Origin: Planctomycetaceae bacterium
GTDB lineage: Bacteria; Planctomycetota; Planctomycetia; Pirellulales; Pirellulaceae
Assembly (NCBI GenBank): GCA_002726245.1
Contig: PBSM01000144.1
Coordinates: 1-57,641 of the forward strand
Length of the DNA: 57,641 nt
Direction: 5' to 3'
A model generated the notes under the pieces. That model searched no databases and had not been told where the DNA came from. It saw only the letters and a list, made by a program, of their open reading frames with translations. The translations under genes were made by a program, and so were the position numbers. This document shows, piece after piece, positions 7,173 through 15,645 of this stretch; positions within the stretch are counted from its first letter, which is position 1, and every line of letters starts with the position of its first letter.

Positions 7173-8498
7173 TCAGGCGAAGATCTCAGCAAACGCATCA
7201 CGGTAGGTCGCTTCATCCTTCGGGAAGATCGAATCGAAACCGGTGGCATCGACGGCACCGCGTTGAAAGCGGCGTTTCTCGAAGATGGGCATCGTCATGC
7301 CAGTGATCTGTTCGATGCCGCGGCGAGTGACCTCGCCTTTTAGTGCATAAAGCCGCTGGTGATCCCAGTCTGTCAATTCGATAAACGGGATGCCTTCCGC
7401 GACGCCGATGACGCTTGGTAAGGCGAAGGGGCTGAAGCCTTGGAAACCGAGTACTCGACCGGGGGCATACGAACGGACATGACCACGACTCTGCCCTCCG
7501 CTGAAGACCAGTGAATGCTTGATCGCATCGACCCCCCAACCTTCCTGATAGAGCATCATGTTATTGAGCACGCTGCGGATGGTCAGTTCGGAGTTTTCTT
7601 CGATCGGATAGTCCTTAAGGTTCTCATCGCCCCCATCTCCATCCACGATGTACTTCCAGTCGGGATAGCGCTCTCGAATGCCTTTGCAAAGCGCCACAGC
7701 CATCGTCGCCGATTGAACGTCGAGCGGCTTGTAGTCTTCGATAACACGAATCCCCTCGCGGAAATCGACTTGAGCGCGCGTGACCTCGATCACTTCAAGA
7801 AACATCCCAAGGTCAAGCTGATCGAGGAAGTCCTTGGCTTGCTGCGCGTCGTCACCACCTTCGACCGACAACGTGAAGGCTTTCAATCGTGTTGGGGCGT
7901 CACCTCGTGCCAGCAGCAGGTGATACAAGGTCAGGAAAACCGCACCGCTGTCGATACCGCCCGAGAACAGCACGCCGATCGGTTCTTTCGAGTCAATCCG
8001 ATCGAGCCACGCCGAGCACTCGTTAGTTAATGCGCCCATGTAGGCTTGCCCGATCTCATCGACGTCTGCACCAAGCCGGTTCTTCTCGGGCGTGAAATAG
8101 CGAGTGTAAGTTGGATTCGGATCGGGGCAGCCGAGCAATCGAATCTCGACAACGTAATGGGCCGGCACCATCCGCGTGTAGGACGGATGGAATTGATCGC
8201 CGTAGCCTTCGCGTTCGAGCTGCTGGCGAATTTCCTCCATTCGCTCCGCGACGATCAACAACGGCCCTTCGGCTTGCTTGGCGAGAAAGTAGCGCATGGG
8301 TCGGCCGATTGATCTGGCCAGGCGAACGACATTGCCTTGCTTCTGAATAATCGCGAATTGGCCATCGATCTCGTGCACCCGTTCTGCATCACCAGAGGCA
8401 ACTGCTGCAGCCGCTTCCTCGTTAGTCATGTTCAGGATGACATTCGCGTCGGGATCGATGAGATCAACCAGTCGCTCAACAGTTGTTACGGTGTGCAT
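7173..8498 (-). CDS. Asparagine synthase-like protein without the glutaminase cysteine
   Basis: The 441-residue protein has a C-terminal ATP-pyrophosphatase domain with the PP-loop FSGGIDSG (about residues 178-185) and the Asn-synthetase motif VDGDGGDENL. The N-terminal ~150 residues resemble the glutaminase half (DGQFAIIQ, RPMRYF). The protein starts MHTVTT rather than Met-Cys, so the Ntn nucleophile is missing. Glutamine hydrolysis is not expected. It may use free ammonia or an amine, as in beta-lactam synthetase or lasso-peptide cyclase relatives. The ATG at 8498 is preferred, because the upstream extension is not conserved-looking and a GAGG site precedes it. It heads a series running on to the radical SAM gene. 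Confidence 0.8.
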   Translation of the reverse strand: MHTVTTVERLVDLIDPDANVILNMTNEEAAAAVASGDAERVHEIDGQFAIIQKQGNVVRLARSIGRPMRYFLAKQAEGPLLIVAERMEEIRQQLEREGYGDQFHPSYTRMVPAHYVVEIRLLGCPDPNPTYTRYFTPEKNRLGADVDEIGQAYMGALTNECSAWLDRIDSKEPIGVLFSGGIDSGAVFLTLYHLLLARGDAPTRLKAFTLSVEGGDDAQQAKDFLDQLDLGMFLEVIEVTRAQVDFREGIRVIEDYKPLDVQSATMAVALCKGIRERYPDWKYIVDGDGGDENLKDYPIEENSELTIRSVLNNMMLYQEGWGVDAIKHSLVFSGGQSRGHVRSYAPGRVLGFQGFSPFALPSVIGVAEGIPFIELTDWDHQRLYALKGEVTRRGIEQITGMTMPIFEKRRFQRGAVDATGFDSIFPKDEATYRDAFAEIFA

Positions 8499-8609
8499 GT
8501 GATGCCTCGGAGATCGACGGGATGCGAAACAGATGGAATTGTGAAATGTTACGCAAAATCCTGCAACTTGGTTCAGCGGGCATTCAGTACTGAGTACTCG
8601 GTACAAAGT

Positions 8610-8662
8610 ACCCGAAGCGTGAGCGAGGCACTCCGCCTAGCTTCCTCGCTCAGGCCTCGGGT
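8610..8662. repeat. Imperfect palindrome
   Basis: The arms at 8610-8628 and 8644-8662 pair at 17 of 19 positions around a 15-base loop. The element lies in the 179-base gap between the BFD-like and asparagine-synthase-like genes. The stem contains GAGCGAGG/CCTCGCTC. It belongs to the same general class of intergenic hairpins as those near 5.1 kb and 45.5 kb, but has a different sequence. Confidence 0.7.
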
Positions 8663-8677
8663 TACGAGTGTCCTGAG

Positions 8678-8968
8678 CTAATTGATGGGTGTTGCACCCG
8701 GTGGCGGAGTGCCACCGCCTTCTTGGACGTACTTCCCGCGAGCTTTCGCGTAGTCATCAAGACTGGGAATGTCAGCCGTTGTCTCGCCGTTCGAGATGGC
8801 TTCCTCGAAGAGCTTTTCGAGGAAAGGCCGACACCAACCGCAACCTGTTCCCGCCCCGAAGCAATCGCTGAGCTGAGCCGGCCGACGCGGCTTCTCGATA
8901 CGGATGTAATTCATCACCTTACGTTTGGTGACGTGGAAGCAGAGACAGATTTCGCGATCGATACTCAC
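8678..8968 (-). CDS. BFD-like [2Fe-2S] protein (bacterioferritin-associated ferredoxin type)
   Basis: This 96-residue protein starts at a GTG that overlaps the M20 peptidase stop codon (GTGA). The family pattern is C-x-C (C8, C10), about 32 residues, then C-G-W-C (C43, C46), preceded by DREICLCFHV. BFD domains bind a [2Fe-2S] cluster and often help bacterioferritin release iron or serve as redox modules. The C-terminal ~40 residues are polar and Gly/Pro-rich (GGGTPPPG). A longer upstream frame exists but overlaps the peptidase gene, so the coupled GTG is the better start. Confidence 0.8.
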   Translation of the reverse strand: MSIDREICLCFHVTKRKVMNYIRIEKPRRPAQLSDCFGAGTGCGWCRPFLEKLFEEAISNGETTADIPSLDDYAKARGKYVQEGGGTPPPGATPIN

Positions 8969-10206
8969 ACTTGGCCGCTCTCTTCCGTCGCCGTTGCCAA
9001 ACGCATGCCAATCCGGCACGCGTTGTGGAACTCCGCGACGTTGAGTTCCTCTGTCACCATATGCTGATACTTTTGGCCGCACCCGAGCGAAACAGCGGAG
9101 ATGCCGTGAGCAGTCAGACAATTCGCATCGACGCCTCCGTTGGCAACGGCGTGCAATGGCTCTTCGCCTATCGCCCGCACAGCCTTCTCGCCAACTAGAA
9201 CAGACGGCTCATCCCGCTTCAGCAGGAACGACTCGTAATCGAGGTGCCCTTCGATCGTAGCCTTACCTGCAACGCCAGAGACGTTCTTTACTTCCGTAGC
9301 CGCACGTCGAAAGGCTTGCTCGATCTTGCGGACGATACGCTTGCGAAACTTTGGATCGTGGCTGCGAGCTTCGACTTTCAACGTTACACGATCGGTAACG
9401 ACGTTCGTGGCCTCGCCGCCAAAGATATAGCCGACATTGCTCGTGCCGTGCTTGCCATCTTTACGGATGTCGCCATGCCAACCGTTACGCTGCAGATCAG
9501 CGATCGCCAACGATGCGATTGCGATCGCGCTCACACCCTGCTCGGGCGCGCCTCCCGCGTGGCTGGCGATACCCTCTAACTCAACCAACATCCGGTAACC
9601 GCCGGTCGCTCCGATCGTCAGTTTGACAGGCGAGCCGCCGTCCCAATTGAACGCCAGCTTCGGTTTGCCCAACAACCCTTTGCTGACGTTCCGCGAGCCG
9701 TGCAGCCCAGTCTCCTCTTGCACGAACCAACAAAAGGTAAGTGGCGGATGAGGCAGCTTGTGTTCAAGGATCGCAAGAGCAGCGGTCAGCAGGACGGCGC
9801 AGCCCGCTCGATTGTCGGCGCCCAAGCCGGTGTTGGGATCAGCCGAGCGGACAGTGTTCCCGCGACGAACCGGTTTGGAGCCGACACAGATCGGCACCGT
9901 ATCAAGATGCGCCGACAAAAGTCGTCGCGGCCCGCGAATCGTGCCGGGGAGCTTCATCACGAGATTGCCGAGCTGGCCACCAGGGATCGGTGACCGCTTG
10001 TGAGCGCTGTCGGTTTCGATGGACTTCGCGGAAGCCCCAGCTTTGCGAAGGTGGCGGACGACAAAATCGGCGACTTTGGCTTCCTGTCCGGTTTTTCCTG
10101 GAATCGCCATCAATTGCATAACATGGTCGAAGGCGCGGTTCAGGTCCGGTTCAAACGCCTCGTCGCGACTTGTCGTTGCCGTTATGCTGGACTTCCGTTT
10201 TCCCAT
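8965..10206 (-). CDS. M20/PepT-like metallopeptidase
   Basis: This is a 413-residue zinc-dependent exopeptidase of the M20 family (tripeptidase T/carboxypeptidase branch). Visible metal-site motifs are SAHLDTVP, GADNRAGCA (bridging Asp), VQEETGL (catalytic and ligand Glu), NWDGG and the C-terminal YQHMVTEE His. The dimerisation domain in the middle includes SHAGGAPEQG. No signal peptide is seen, so it should act in the cytoplasm on peptides. The ATG at 10206 has AGGAG 8 bases upstream and is preferred over the one at 10236. The stop overlaps the start of the BFD-like gene by four bases. Confidence 0.88.
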   Translation of the reverse strand: MGKRKSSITATTSRDEAFEPDLNRAFDHVMQLMAIPGKTGQEAKVADFVVRHLRKAGASAKSIETDSAHKRSPIPGGQLGNLVMKLPGTIRGPRRLLSAHLDTVPICVGSKPVRRGNTVRSADPNTGLGADNRAGCAVLLTAALAILEHKLPHPPLTFCWFVQEETGLHGSRNVSKGLLGKPKLAFNWDGGSPVKLTIGATGGYRMLVELEGIASHAGGAPEQGVSAIAIASLAIADLQRNGWHGDIRKDGKHGTSNVGYIFGGEATNVVTDRVTLKVEARSHDPKFRKRIVRKIEQAFRRAATEVKNVSGVAGKATIEGHLDYESFLLKRDEPSVLVGEKAVRAIGEEPLHAVANGGVDANCLTAHGISAVSLGCGQKYQHMVTEELNVAEFHNACRIGMRLATATEESGQV

Positions 10207-10280
10207 CCGCAAGACTCCTGGTGCTCGTAGCATCATCTTAGCGGAGCCTACCTCAGCTCGAACAGACGCAGGATCGTTGA

Positions 10281-10730
10281 ATGCGGTTCTTCATCGCAGG
10301 CATCATGCAAGGTTCGCGACGCGATCTCGGCTTGCACGAACAGGATTATCGTGCCCGCTTGTGTCAGTTGATCGAAACGCACGTCCCGAACGCGGATGTC
10401 TACGATCCGCTCGCCGAACATCACGAATCCGTTGAATACGACGATGACAAGGGACGCGAAGTCTTCTACTATCACAATCGGCTTTGCCGCGAAGTCGATG
10501 TCGTCGTGGCGTTTGTCCCCGAAGCATCGATGGGAACTGCGATCGAGATGTGGGAAGCCCACGAGCACGGTCGCGGTGTCGTGATTGCGATCACTCCGCT
10601 CGCACACAACTGGGCGGTGAAATTCTGCAGTCATCTTGTCTATGCTAACTTCGATCGCTTCGAGACCGAACTGGCGTCGGGCGAGTTGCTGGGGACAATC
10701 GAAAATCTCCTGGTGGAGCGGGCAACGTAG
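10281..10730 (+). CDS. Nucleoside 2-deoxyribosyltransferase-like protein
   Basis: The 149-residue protein has the flavodoxin-like fold signs of the nucleoside 2-deoxyribosyltransferase/MTCB family. The N-terminus is FFIAGIMQGS, with VYDPLAEH next. EASMGTAIEMWEAHEHG then matches the family motif in which the Glu acts on the glycosidic bond. It may hydrolyse or exchange nucleotide bases in salvage or pool cleaning, but the substrate is unknown. rlmN starts 2 bases after its stop, so the two are one operon. An AGGA site precedes the ATG. Confidence 0.7.
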   Translation: MRFFIAGIMQGSRRDLGLHEQDYRARLCQLIETHVPNADVYDPLAEHHESVEYDDDKGREVFYYHNRLCREVDVVVAFVPEASMGTAIEMWEAHEHGRGVVIAITPLAHNWAVKFCSHLVYANFDRFETELASGELLGTIENLLVERAT

Positions 10731-10732
10731 CG

Positions 10733-11791
10733 ATGCAACATATCCTCGAATCGCATACCGACCTGACCGCTTGGTTTGCCGAACGCAAGCAACCTACGTT
10801 CCGCACAGAGCAATTGCGTCAATGGTTATTTGAGACGCGTGCGGAACAGTTTGATGATATGTCCAACTTGCCGAAGGAGCTGCGATCCGAGTTAGCACAG
10901 TCGTTCCAAATGTGGACATCGACGACCGCGAAACACTGCCGTGCGACCGATGGAACGGAGAAGCTGTTGTTGCAACTGGCTGATGGCGGGCAAATTGAAT
11001 GTGTTTTGCTTCGCGACGAAGCACGTAGGTCGATCTGCATCAGCTCGCAAGTCGGATGCGCCATGGGATGCGTCTTTTGTGCCAGCGGCCTTGATGGCGT
11101 CGATCGTAATCTGACAACGGGTGAACTCATCGAGCAGATGCTACGATTGGCAAGACTGCTTCCACAGGAAGAACGGTTGAGCCATATCGTCGTGATGGGG
11201 ATGGGCGAACCGTTGGCGAACCTCGATCGATTGTTACCAGCTCTCGAACTGGCCAGCAGCGAGAGCGGGCTCGGCATCAGCCCAAGGCGCATCACGATCT
11301 CGACCGTTGGCTTGCCGCCCGCGCTGCGGCGCTTGACCGAAGAGTGTCCGAAATACAATCTGGCCGTCTCGCTGCACGCTCCGAACGACAACTTGCGGAA
11401 CGAGCTTGTTCCGGTGAATCGGAAAACGGGACTGACAGCGATCATGAGCGAGGCCGATCGCTATTTTGAAGCCTCCGGTCGCCGTTTGACGTTCGAGTAC
11501 GTACTGCTCGGCGGATTAAACGATCTGCCGGAGCACGCGCGCGAGCTTGCGTCGCTGCTCCGTGGCCGACCGGCCTTGTTAAACGCGATTCCCTACAACC
11601 CTGTTGCTGGGCTGCCTTACAAAACGCCAAGCCATCGGGCTCAAAAGTCGTTTCGGGAGATCTTGCAGAATGGCGGCATCAACGTCCAGTTCCGCCAACG
11701 CAAAGGTGACGAAATCAACGCGGCCTGCGGCCAGTTACGTCGCTCGACGCCCAGAATAGTGCCGCTGCGCACATCGGAAACGACGGCCTAG
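10733..11791 (+). CDS. rlmN: 23S rRNA (adenine-2503-C2)-methyltransferase RlmN
   Basis: RlmN is a radical SAM enzyme that methylates A2503 of 23S rRNA and A37 of some tRNAs. The 352-residue length is normal. The cluster motif CAMGCVFC places cysteines at 109, 113 and 116. Other family blocks are MGMGEPLANLD, FEYVLLGGLND and the C-terminal FRQRKGDEINAACGQL, where C332 is the second methyl-carrying cysteine; another conserved Cys lies near residue 109. The gene follows the deoxyribosyltransferase-like gene after 2 bases. All catalytic parts appear intact. Confidence 0.97.
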   Translation: MQHILESHTDLTAWFAERKQPTFRTEQLRQWLFETRAEQFDDMSNLPKELRSELAQSFQMWTSTTAKHCRATDGTEKLLLQLADGGQIECVLLRDEARRSICISSQVGCAMGCVFCASGLDGVDRNLTTGELIEQMLRLARLLPQEERLSHIVVMGMGEPLANLDRLLPALELASSESGLGISPRRITISTVGLPPALRRLTEECPKYNLAVSLHAPNDNLRNELVPVNRKTGLTAIMSEADRYFEASGRRLTFEYVLLGGLNDLPEHARELASLLRGRPALLNAIPYNPVAGLPYKTPSHRAQKSFREILQNGGINVQFRQRKGDEINAACGQLRRSTPRIVPLRTSETTA

Positions 11792-11856
11792 AGGAACTTC
11801 CCAGGCATTCTGGTGTTGATATCTTTAGATGGTATCCCAACTCTAACGGAGACTTC

Positions 11857-12507
11857 GTGGCTACGAGCGACACATCGCTGCAAGACTACAAGCTGTGCGA
11901 TCCTGATGTGCAGTTGATGTTGCGCGTGCGCGATGACGACGCTCTCGCGTTCGAGGAGTTAGTACAGCGATATCAGAACCGGCTCGTTTCGATCCTCCAG
12001 CATCTCGTTCGGAAACGCGAGCAAGCGGAGGATTTGGCACAAGAAGTCTTCCTGCGAGTTTATCGAGCGAGAAAGAACTATCAGCCACAAGCGAAGTTCT
12101 CGACTTGGCTGTTCACGATCGCAAACAACGTGGCGAAGAACGCCAAACGCTCGCTGGCTCGCCGCCGCGAAGTCAACATCGCGAACGAGGCGCAAGAGGC
12201 CGACGCGCCACCGGCGCTGGAGCAGATGGCCTTGGCAGCCAGTGGGTTGATGCCGGCGCGGCAACTCGATAAGTCAGAGCGCGCGGAGATGGTTCGTTTG
12301 GCGATGGAGCGTCTGAACGAACGGCAACGGATGGCGCTGCTGCTGTCGAAGTTCGAGAATATGAGTTACGTGGAAATCGCCGACGCGATGGATTTGAGCG
12401 TGCAAGCGACAAAGTCCCTGTTATGCCGAGCAAGAGAGAGTCTGCACACACTGCTAGAGCCTTATATGCAAGACGGTTCCAGTCCGGCGGAGGCCTCCGA
12501 TGACTGA
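11857..12507 (+). CDS. ECF RNA polymerase sigma factor
   Basis: The 216-residue sigma-70-like factor has region 2 (FEELVQRYQNRL, DLAQEVFLRVYRARKNY, FSTWLFTIANNVAKN) and region 4 (LNERQRMALLLSKFENMSYVEIADAM, then a recognition helix). Sigma 1.1 and region 3 are absent, as in ECF factors. The start is GTG at 11857 with GGAG 7 bases upstream. The stop overlaps the next gene by 8 bases. That neighbour is a membrane anti-sigma factor, so activity is probably controlled by release from the membrane. Confidence 0.93.
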   Translation: MATSDTSLQDYKLCDPDVQLMLRVRDDDALAFEELVQRYQNRLVSILQHLVRKREQAEDLAQEVFLRVYRARKNYQPQAKFSTWLFTIANNVAKNAKRSLARRREVNIANEAQEADAPPALEQMALAASGLMPARQLDKSERAEMVRLAMERLNERQRMALLLSKFENMSYVEIADAMDLSVQATKSLLCRARESLHTLLEPYMQDGSSPAEASDD

Positions 12508-12994
12508 TCGCTCCAACAATCCGACCGAACCGGAATTGATCGCCTACCTCGACGGTGAACTCGCGTCCGAAGAGGCGAACTCGTTCGAAAGTCGCTTGGC
12601 CGAGGATTCGGATCTGCGAGACCAGTTGCGACAACATCAGCAAGTCTGGGATCTTCTCGATTCGCTTCCCACGACCGCAGTCGATGACACCTTCACTCAC
12701 AGCACCGTCGAACTCATAGCGATGTCGGCCAAGAGCGAGATCGATCAGCAGACGCGGCAAGTCTCGCAGCGGCGTCGGCTCACTTGGTGGATCGCAGGCG
12801 AAGTCATCGTGGTGGCGGCTCTGTTAGGATTCATCGTCACTCGCCTGATCGTCTCGGCACCGAATCGGCAGTTGGTCAAGGATCTCGACATACTCGAGAA
12901 CCTGGATGCGTACCGACACGCCGAGGACGTTGAGTTTCTCAGAGCATTGGAGCGAGAAGGGCTGTTCAGCGTGGAGACCGAAGATGACTTGTAA
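12500..12994 (+). CDS. Membrane anti-sigma factor
   Basis: The 164-residue protein has a short helical N-terminus (PELIAYLDGELASEEANSFE), as in anti-sigma factors that bind ECF sigmas. A zinc-binding HxxxCxxC motif is absent. A single transmembrane helix follows at about 95-118 (WWIAGEVIVVAALLGFIV), with an extracytoplasmic tail of about 45 residues. It overlaps the sigma gene by 8 bases and the following gene by 11 bases. The arrangement points to a membrane-bound switch for the ECF factor. The signal and any protease are not seen here. Confidence 0.85.
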   Translation: MTDRSNNPTEPELIAYLDGELASEEANSFESRLAEDSDLRDQLRQHQQVWDLLDSLPTTAVDDTFTHSTVELIAMSAKSEIDQQTRQVSQRRRLTWWIAGEVIVVAALLGFIVTRLIVSAPNRQLVKDLDILENLDAYRHAEDVEFLRALEREGLFSVETEDDL

Positions 12995-13892
12995 GCGGTT
13001 TGCGTTGCTGATCGTACTGATTGCCACCGCTCAGAGCATGGCTGCGTGCGGTGCGGCCGAGTCGATGAGTGAGCGCGGCCGTCGCTTGAGAGCGATGTCG
13101 GCTGCCGAGCAACAGGAACTGCGACAGGAACAGGCGCGGTTCAAGCGGCTCGGTGATGTCGAACAAAAGCGAATGCGTTGTTTAAACTCGCAACTTGCAA
13201 CCGTGCCCGACGGCGACCAACTGCACACAATCATGCTTCGCTATTCGGCTTGGCTGCGAACGCTGAATGCCAGCCAACGAACGGCGCTGTTGCGGTTGCC
13301 CGCGGAGAAACGCGTACTGGAAATCCAGGCACTTCTCGAACAGCAGGAGCGTCAACGCTTTCAAGAGATGTTCGACTTCAAGCTGCAGCCGAATGATCAG
13401 CAGGCTTTGGCGGCTTGGATCAGCCGTTTGATCGCCCGCGACGAAGATCGTGTCCTACAGCATCTGTTGCCGGCTCAGCGAGAACGTCTAACGCGGATTG
13501 AAGACAAGAACAGACGTTACGCCACAATGGCCGCTATGTATCGCTTCCGCGCTGGTGATAACTTGCGTCTGTTCGAGCTGTTGCAGCCAAGTCGGGAAGA
13601 TCTCGATCAACTAGCTAAATCGCTCTCACCACTGGCCCGCGACATGCTCGACGAGCCTCGGGACGCAAAGCAGCGAGAACATCTATTGCAGAATTGGGTC
13701 CGCGCTGCGATTGAAAGTCGAGTTCGACCGGACATCGGCCGAGACGAGTTGCTACGATTCTTCAACGAGAAGCTCACCGCCGAACAACGTGACAGGCTGG
13801 AGAGCCTTCCACGAGAGCGGATGCGGGTTGAGTTGCAAAAGATATACTTCCAACATCGCACGGGCGCGAAGACACGAACGGTTGACGAATAG
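12984..13892 (+). CDS. Exported helical protein of an ECF sigma operon (DUF3106-like)
   Basis: The 302-residue product starts MTCKRFALLIVLIATAQS and has a possible lipoprotein-type cleavage (SMAAC). The rest is almost all charged helix, with repeated motifs such as LNASQRTALLRLPAEKR, LPAQRERL and LTAEQRDRLESLPRE. These recall DUF3106-type or Spy/CpxP-like periplasmic helical proteins, but this is only a resemblance. The start overlaps the anti-sigma gene by 11 bases. Its position suggests it senses periplasmic state or is the effector of the sigma circuit. Its stop directly abuts the stop of the convergent propeller gene. Confidence 0.7.
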   Translation: MTCKRFALLIVLIATAQSMAACGAAESMSERGRRLRAMSAAEQQELRQEQARFKRLGDVEQKRMRCLNSQLATVPDGDQLHTIMLRYSAWLRTLNASQRTALLRLPAEKRVLEIQALLEQQERQRFQEMFDFKLQPNDQQALAAWISRLIARDEDRVLQHLLPAQRERLTRIEDKNRRYATMAAMYRFRAGDNLRLFELLQPSREDLDQLAKSLSPLARDMLDEPRDAKQREHLLQNWVRAAIESRVRPDIGRDELLRFFNEKLTAEQRDRLESLPRERMRVELQKIYFQHRTGAKTRTVDE

Positions 13893-15311
13893 TCATTGTC
13901 CGTCAGCGGAGCCGATGCAGTACAAGTGCTTGCTGGATCGGACGAAGAGATTGCCGTGACTAACAGCGGGCGTCGCGCTAAAGTCCTCACGTTCTGACGT
14001 AACTCGATTCACGGCGAGTTGCTCGAACTCAGTACCGGCTTTTAGAACGAGCATGTCGCCACTTCGAGCGACAAAGTAGATCTTCCCGTCCGCCAAGATC
14101 GGCGAAGCATAGTCGCCACCGAATCCACCTCCACGGCCACCAAAACCTCCGAAGCCTCCACGGCCGCGCCCGCCTTGCTGACCTCCGGCTTCGGCACGAG
14201 CTCCGCCTTGCCCACCACCACGAGCTCGACCGCCGCTACCGCCTTCCATGCGTCCTTGGAAGACCTCCTTGCCGTCTTTCGTACTGATACAGTTCGCGAT
14301 GCCGCTGGAAAAGAAGTAGATACGTCCGTCGTGGATGATCGGAGTGCCGACGCGATTGCGATCTTGACCTGACCAAACGACGTTGGAATCGGTAACGTCA
14401 CCCTTACCACCGACCTTGAGGGCAATCGAACCGCCACCGCGCCCTTCGATTCCGTACACGACACCGCCGCTGGCAATCACACTCGAGCAATAAGAGTCTG
14501 TCTCCATTGCCTCGCAATACCAGCGGAGCTTCCCGGTGTCTGGGTTGAACCCCCAGATCTCGTAAGGAACAGCGATGACAAGGTCCGTACGATCGCCATC
14601 GACTTCGACCAGCACCGGCGTGCCCCAAGTCGAGTTGAAGCCGGCTGCCTCCTGCTTCCACGCCACCTTGCCGTCCTTCTTGTTCAAGGCGACGAGTGCT
14701 TCGCTTTCGGCTGACGCGGTGATGATAACCAGATCCTTGTACAAAACCGGGCTCGAAGCCGAGCCCCAACCGCGCGCGCCCGACTCGGTGCCAATCTGCG
14801 TCTGCCACAACTTGTTACCCTCCATGTCGAAGGCCAACGCTCCGGTCTTACCAAAGTAGACGTAGACATTCTCGCCGTCCGAGACAGGTGTGTGCGAAGC
14901 GTAACCGTGCTCCGCGAACATCCCGCCGTATTGGTCTTCCGGCAAGTACGGATCGACTTCCTTGTCCCAATTCACCTTCCCAGTGGTCCGATCCAGACAA
15001 ACCAGATGGCGTTGCAGGTTTTTCTGGTCGCCGGCATTTCCCCGGTCGGTGCCGTAACCTGACCAACACGTCACGAAAACTCTGTCGCCAACGACGATTG
15101 GGCTGGACGAGCCGGGGCCAGGTAGCTCAACCTTCCACCGCAGATTCTCCGTCGCACTCCATTTGACCGGTGTCGCTGTGTCTTCAGCACTCACACCGGA
15201 ACCATTTGGTCCACGGAAGCGAATCCAATCGGCGGAGGCGGTGGTGTCGATGGCTACCGCAGCAAAGAACAAAAAGGCAGCGAGAAGGCTGTCGCGTGCA
15301 GTGAGACGCAT
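13893..15311 (-). CDS. PQQ-type beta-propeller protein, exported, with Gly/Arg-rich loop
   Basis: The 472-residue protein has an N-terminal signal peptide (RDSLLAAFLFFAAVAI) and several PQQ/BamB-like propeller repeats. Recurring motifs include SSPIVVGDRVFV, LVCLDRTTGKVNW, LALDMEGN-type turns, GTPVLVEVDGD and GFNPDTGKLRWY. About 43 residues (357-399) form a Gly/Arg-rich low-complexity insert (GGRGRGGFGGFGGRGG) between two blades, which is unusual. The role is unknown; planctomycete genomes carry many such predicted periplasmic propellers. The ATG at 15311 follows a GGAG site, and a TTG 15 bases upstream is less likely. It is convergent and stop-to-stop with the ECF operon. Confidence 0.85.
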   Translation of the reverse strand: MRLTARDSLLAAFLFFAAVAIDTTASADWIRFRGPNGSGVSAEDTATPVKWSATENLRWKVELPGPGSSSPIVVGDRVFVTCWSGYGTDRGNAGDQKNLQRHLVCLDRTTGKVNWDKEVDPYLPEDQYGGMFAEHGYASHTPVSDGENVYVYFGKTGALAFDMEGNKLWQTQIGTESGARGWGSASSPVLYKDLVIITASAESEALVALNKKDGKVAWKQEAAGFNSTWGTPVLVEVDGDRTDLVIAVPYEIWGFNPDTGKLRWYCEAMETDSYCSSVIASGGVVYGIEGRGGGSIALKVGGKGDVTDSNVVWSGQDRNRVGTPIIHDGRIYFFSSGIANCISTKDGKEVFQGRMEGGSGGRARGGGQGGARAEAGGQQGGRGRGGFGGFGGRGGGFGGDYASPILADGKIYFVARSGDMLVLKAGTEFEQLAVNRVTSEREDFSATPAVSHGNLFVRSSKHLYCIGSADGQ

Positions 15312-15393
15312 GGTATTTGGCTCCAAGTAGACGATTGCGGACCCAACCGTTTGGGTCGAACGAAAGATTGGGGGCTCACAAAGGAACGGTCAC

Positions 15394-15500
15394 GAAATAA
15401 CTTCCGCACTTCAGGCAGGTCGTTTAACCGCAAGCCGGAGGCGTGCGTTTCGGGAGCGAGAAGACGCGCACGCCTCCGGCTTAAACAGGGAAGTTATTTC
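15394..15500. repeat. 107-bp nested palindrome (inverted ends, inner hairpin)
   Basis: The outer ends GAAATAACTTCC (15394-15405) and GGAAGTTATTTC (15489-15500) are perfect inverted copies. Inside, arms at 15432-15447 and 15467-15482 pair perfectly over 16 bases (AAGCCGGAGGCGTGCG). The same inner core occurs in the palindrome at 43251-43323. The element sits in the 334-base gap between the propeller gene and the Gfo/Idh gene, in which no gene is visible. Confidence 0.85.
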
Positions 15501-15645
15501 GGTACTATTCCAAAGTTAAGGCATCCGCGAACGTGTAACAACGCGGGTGTTGAATAAACCCGCGATGGACCGTGTTGTTGCAGAAAAACCGGGGAGTCTT
15601 GCGAGTTTCACCGGAATCGCTGCTCTTCGTCCTCGGCAACTGCCG

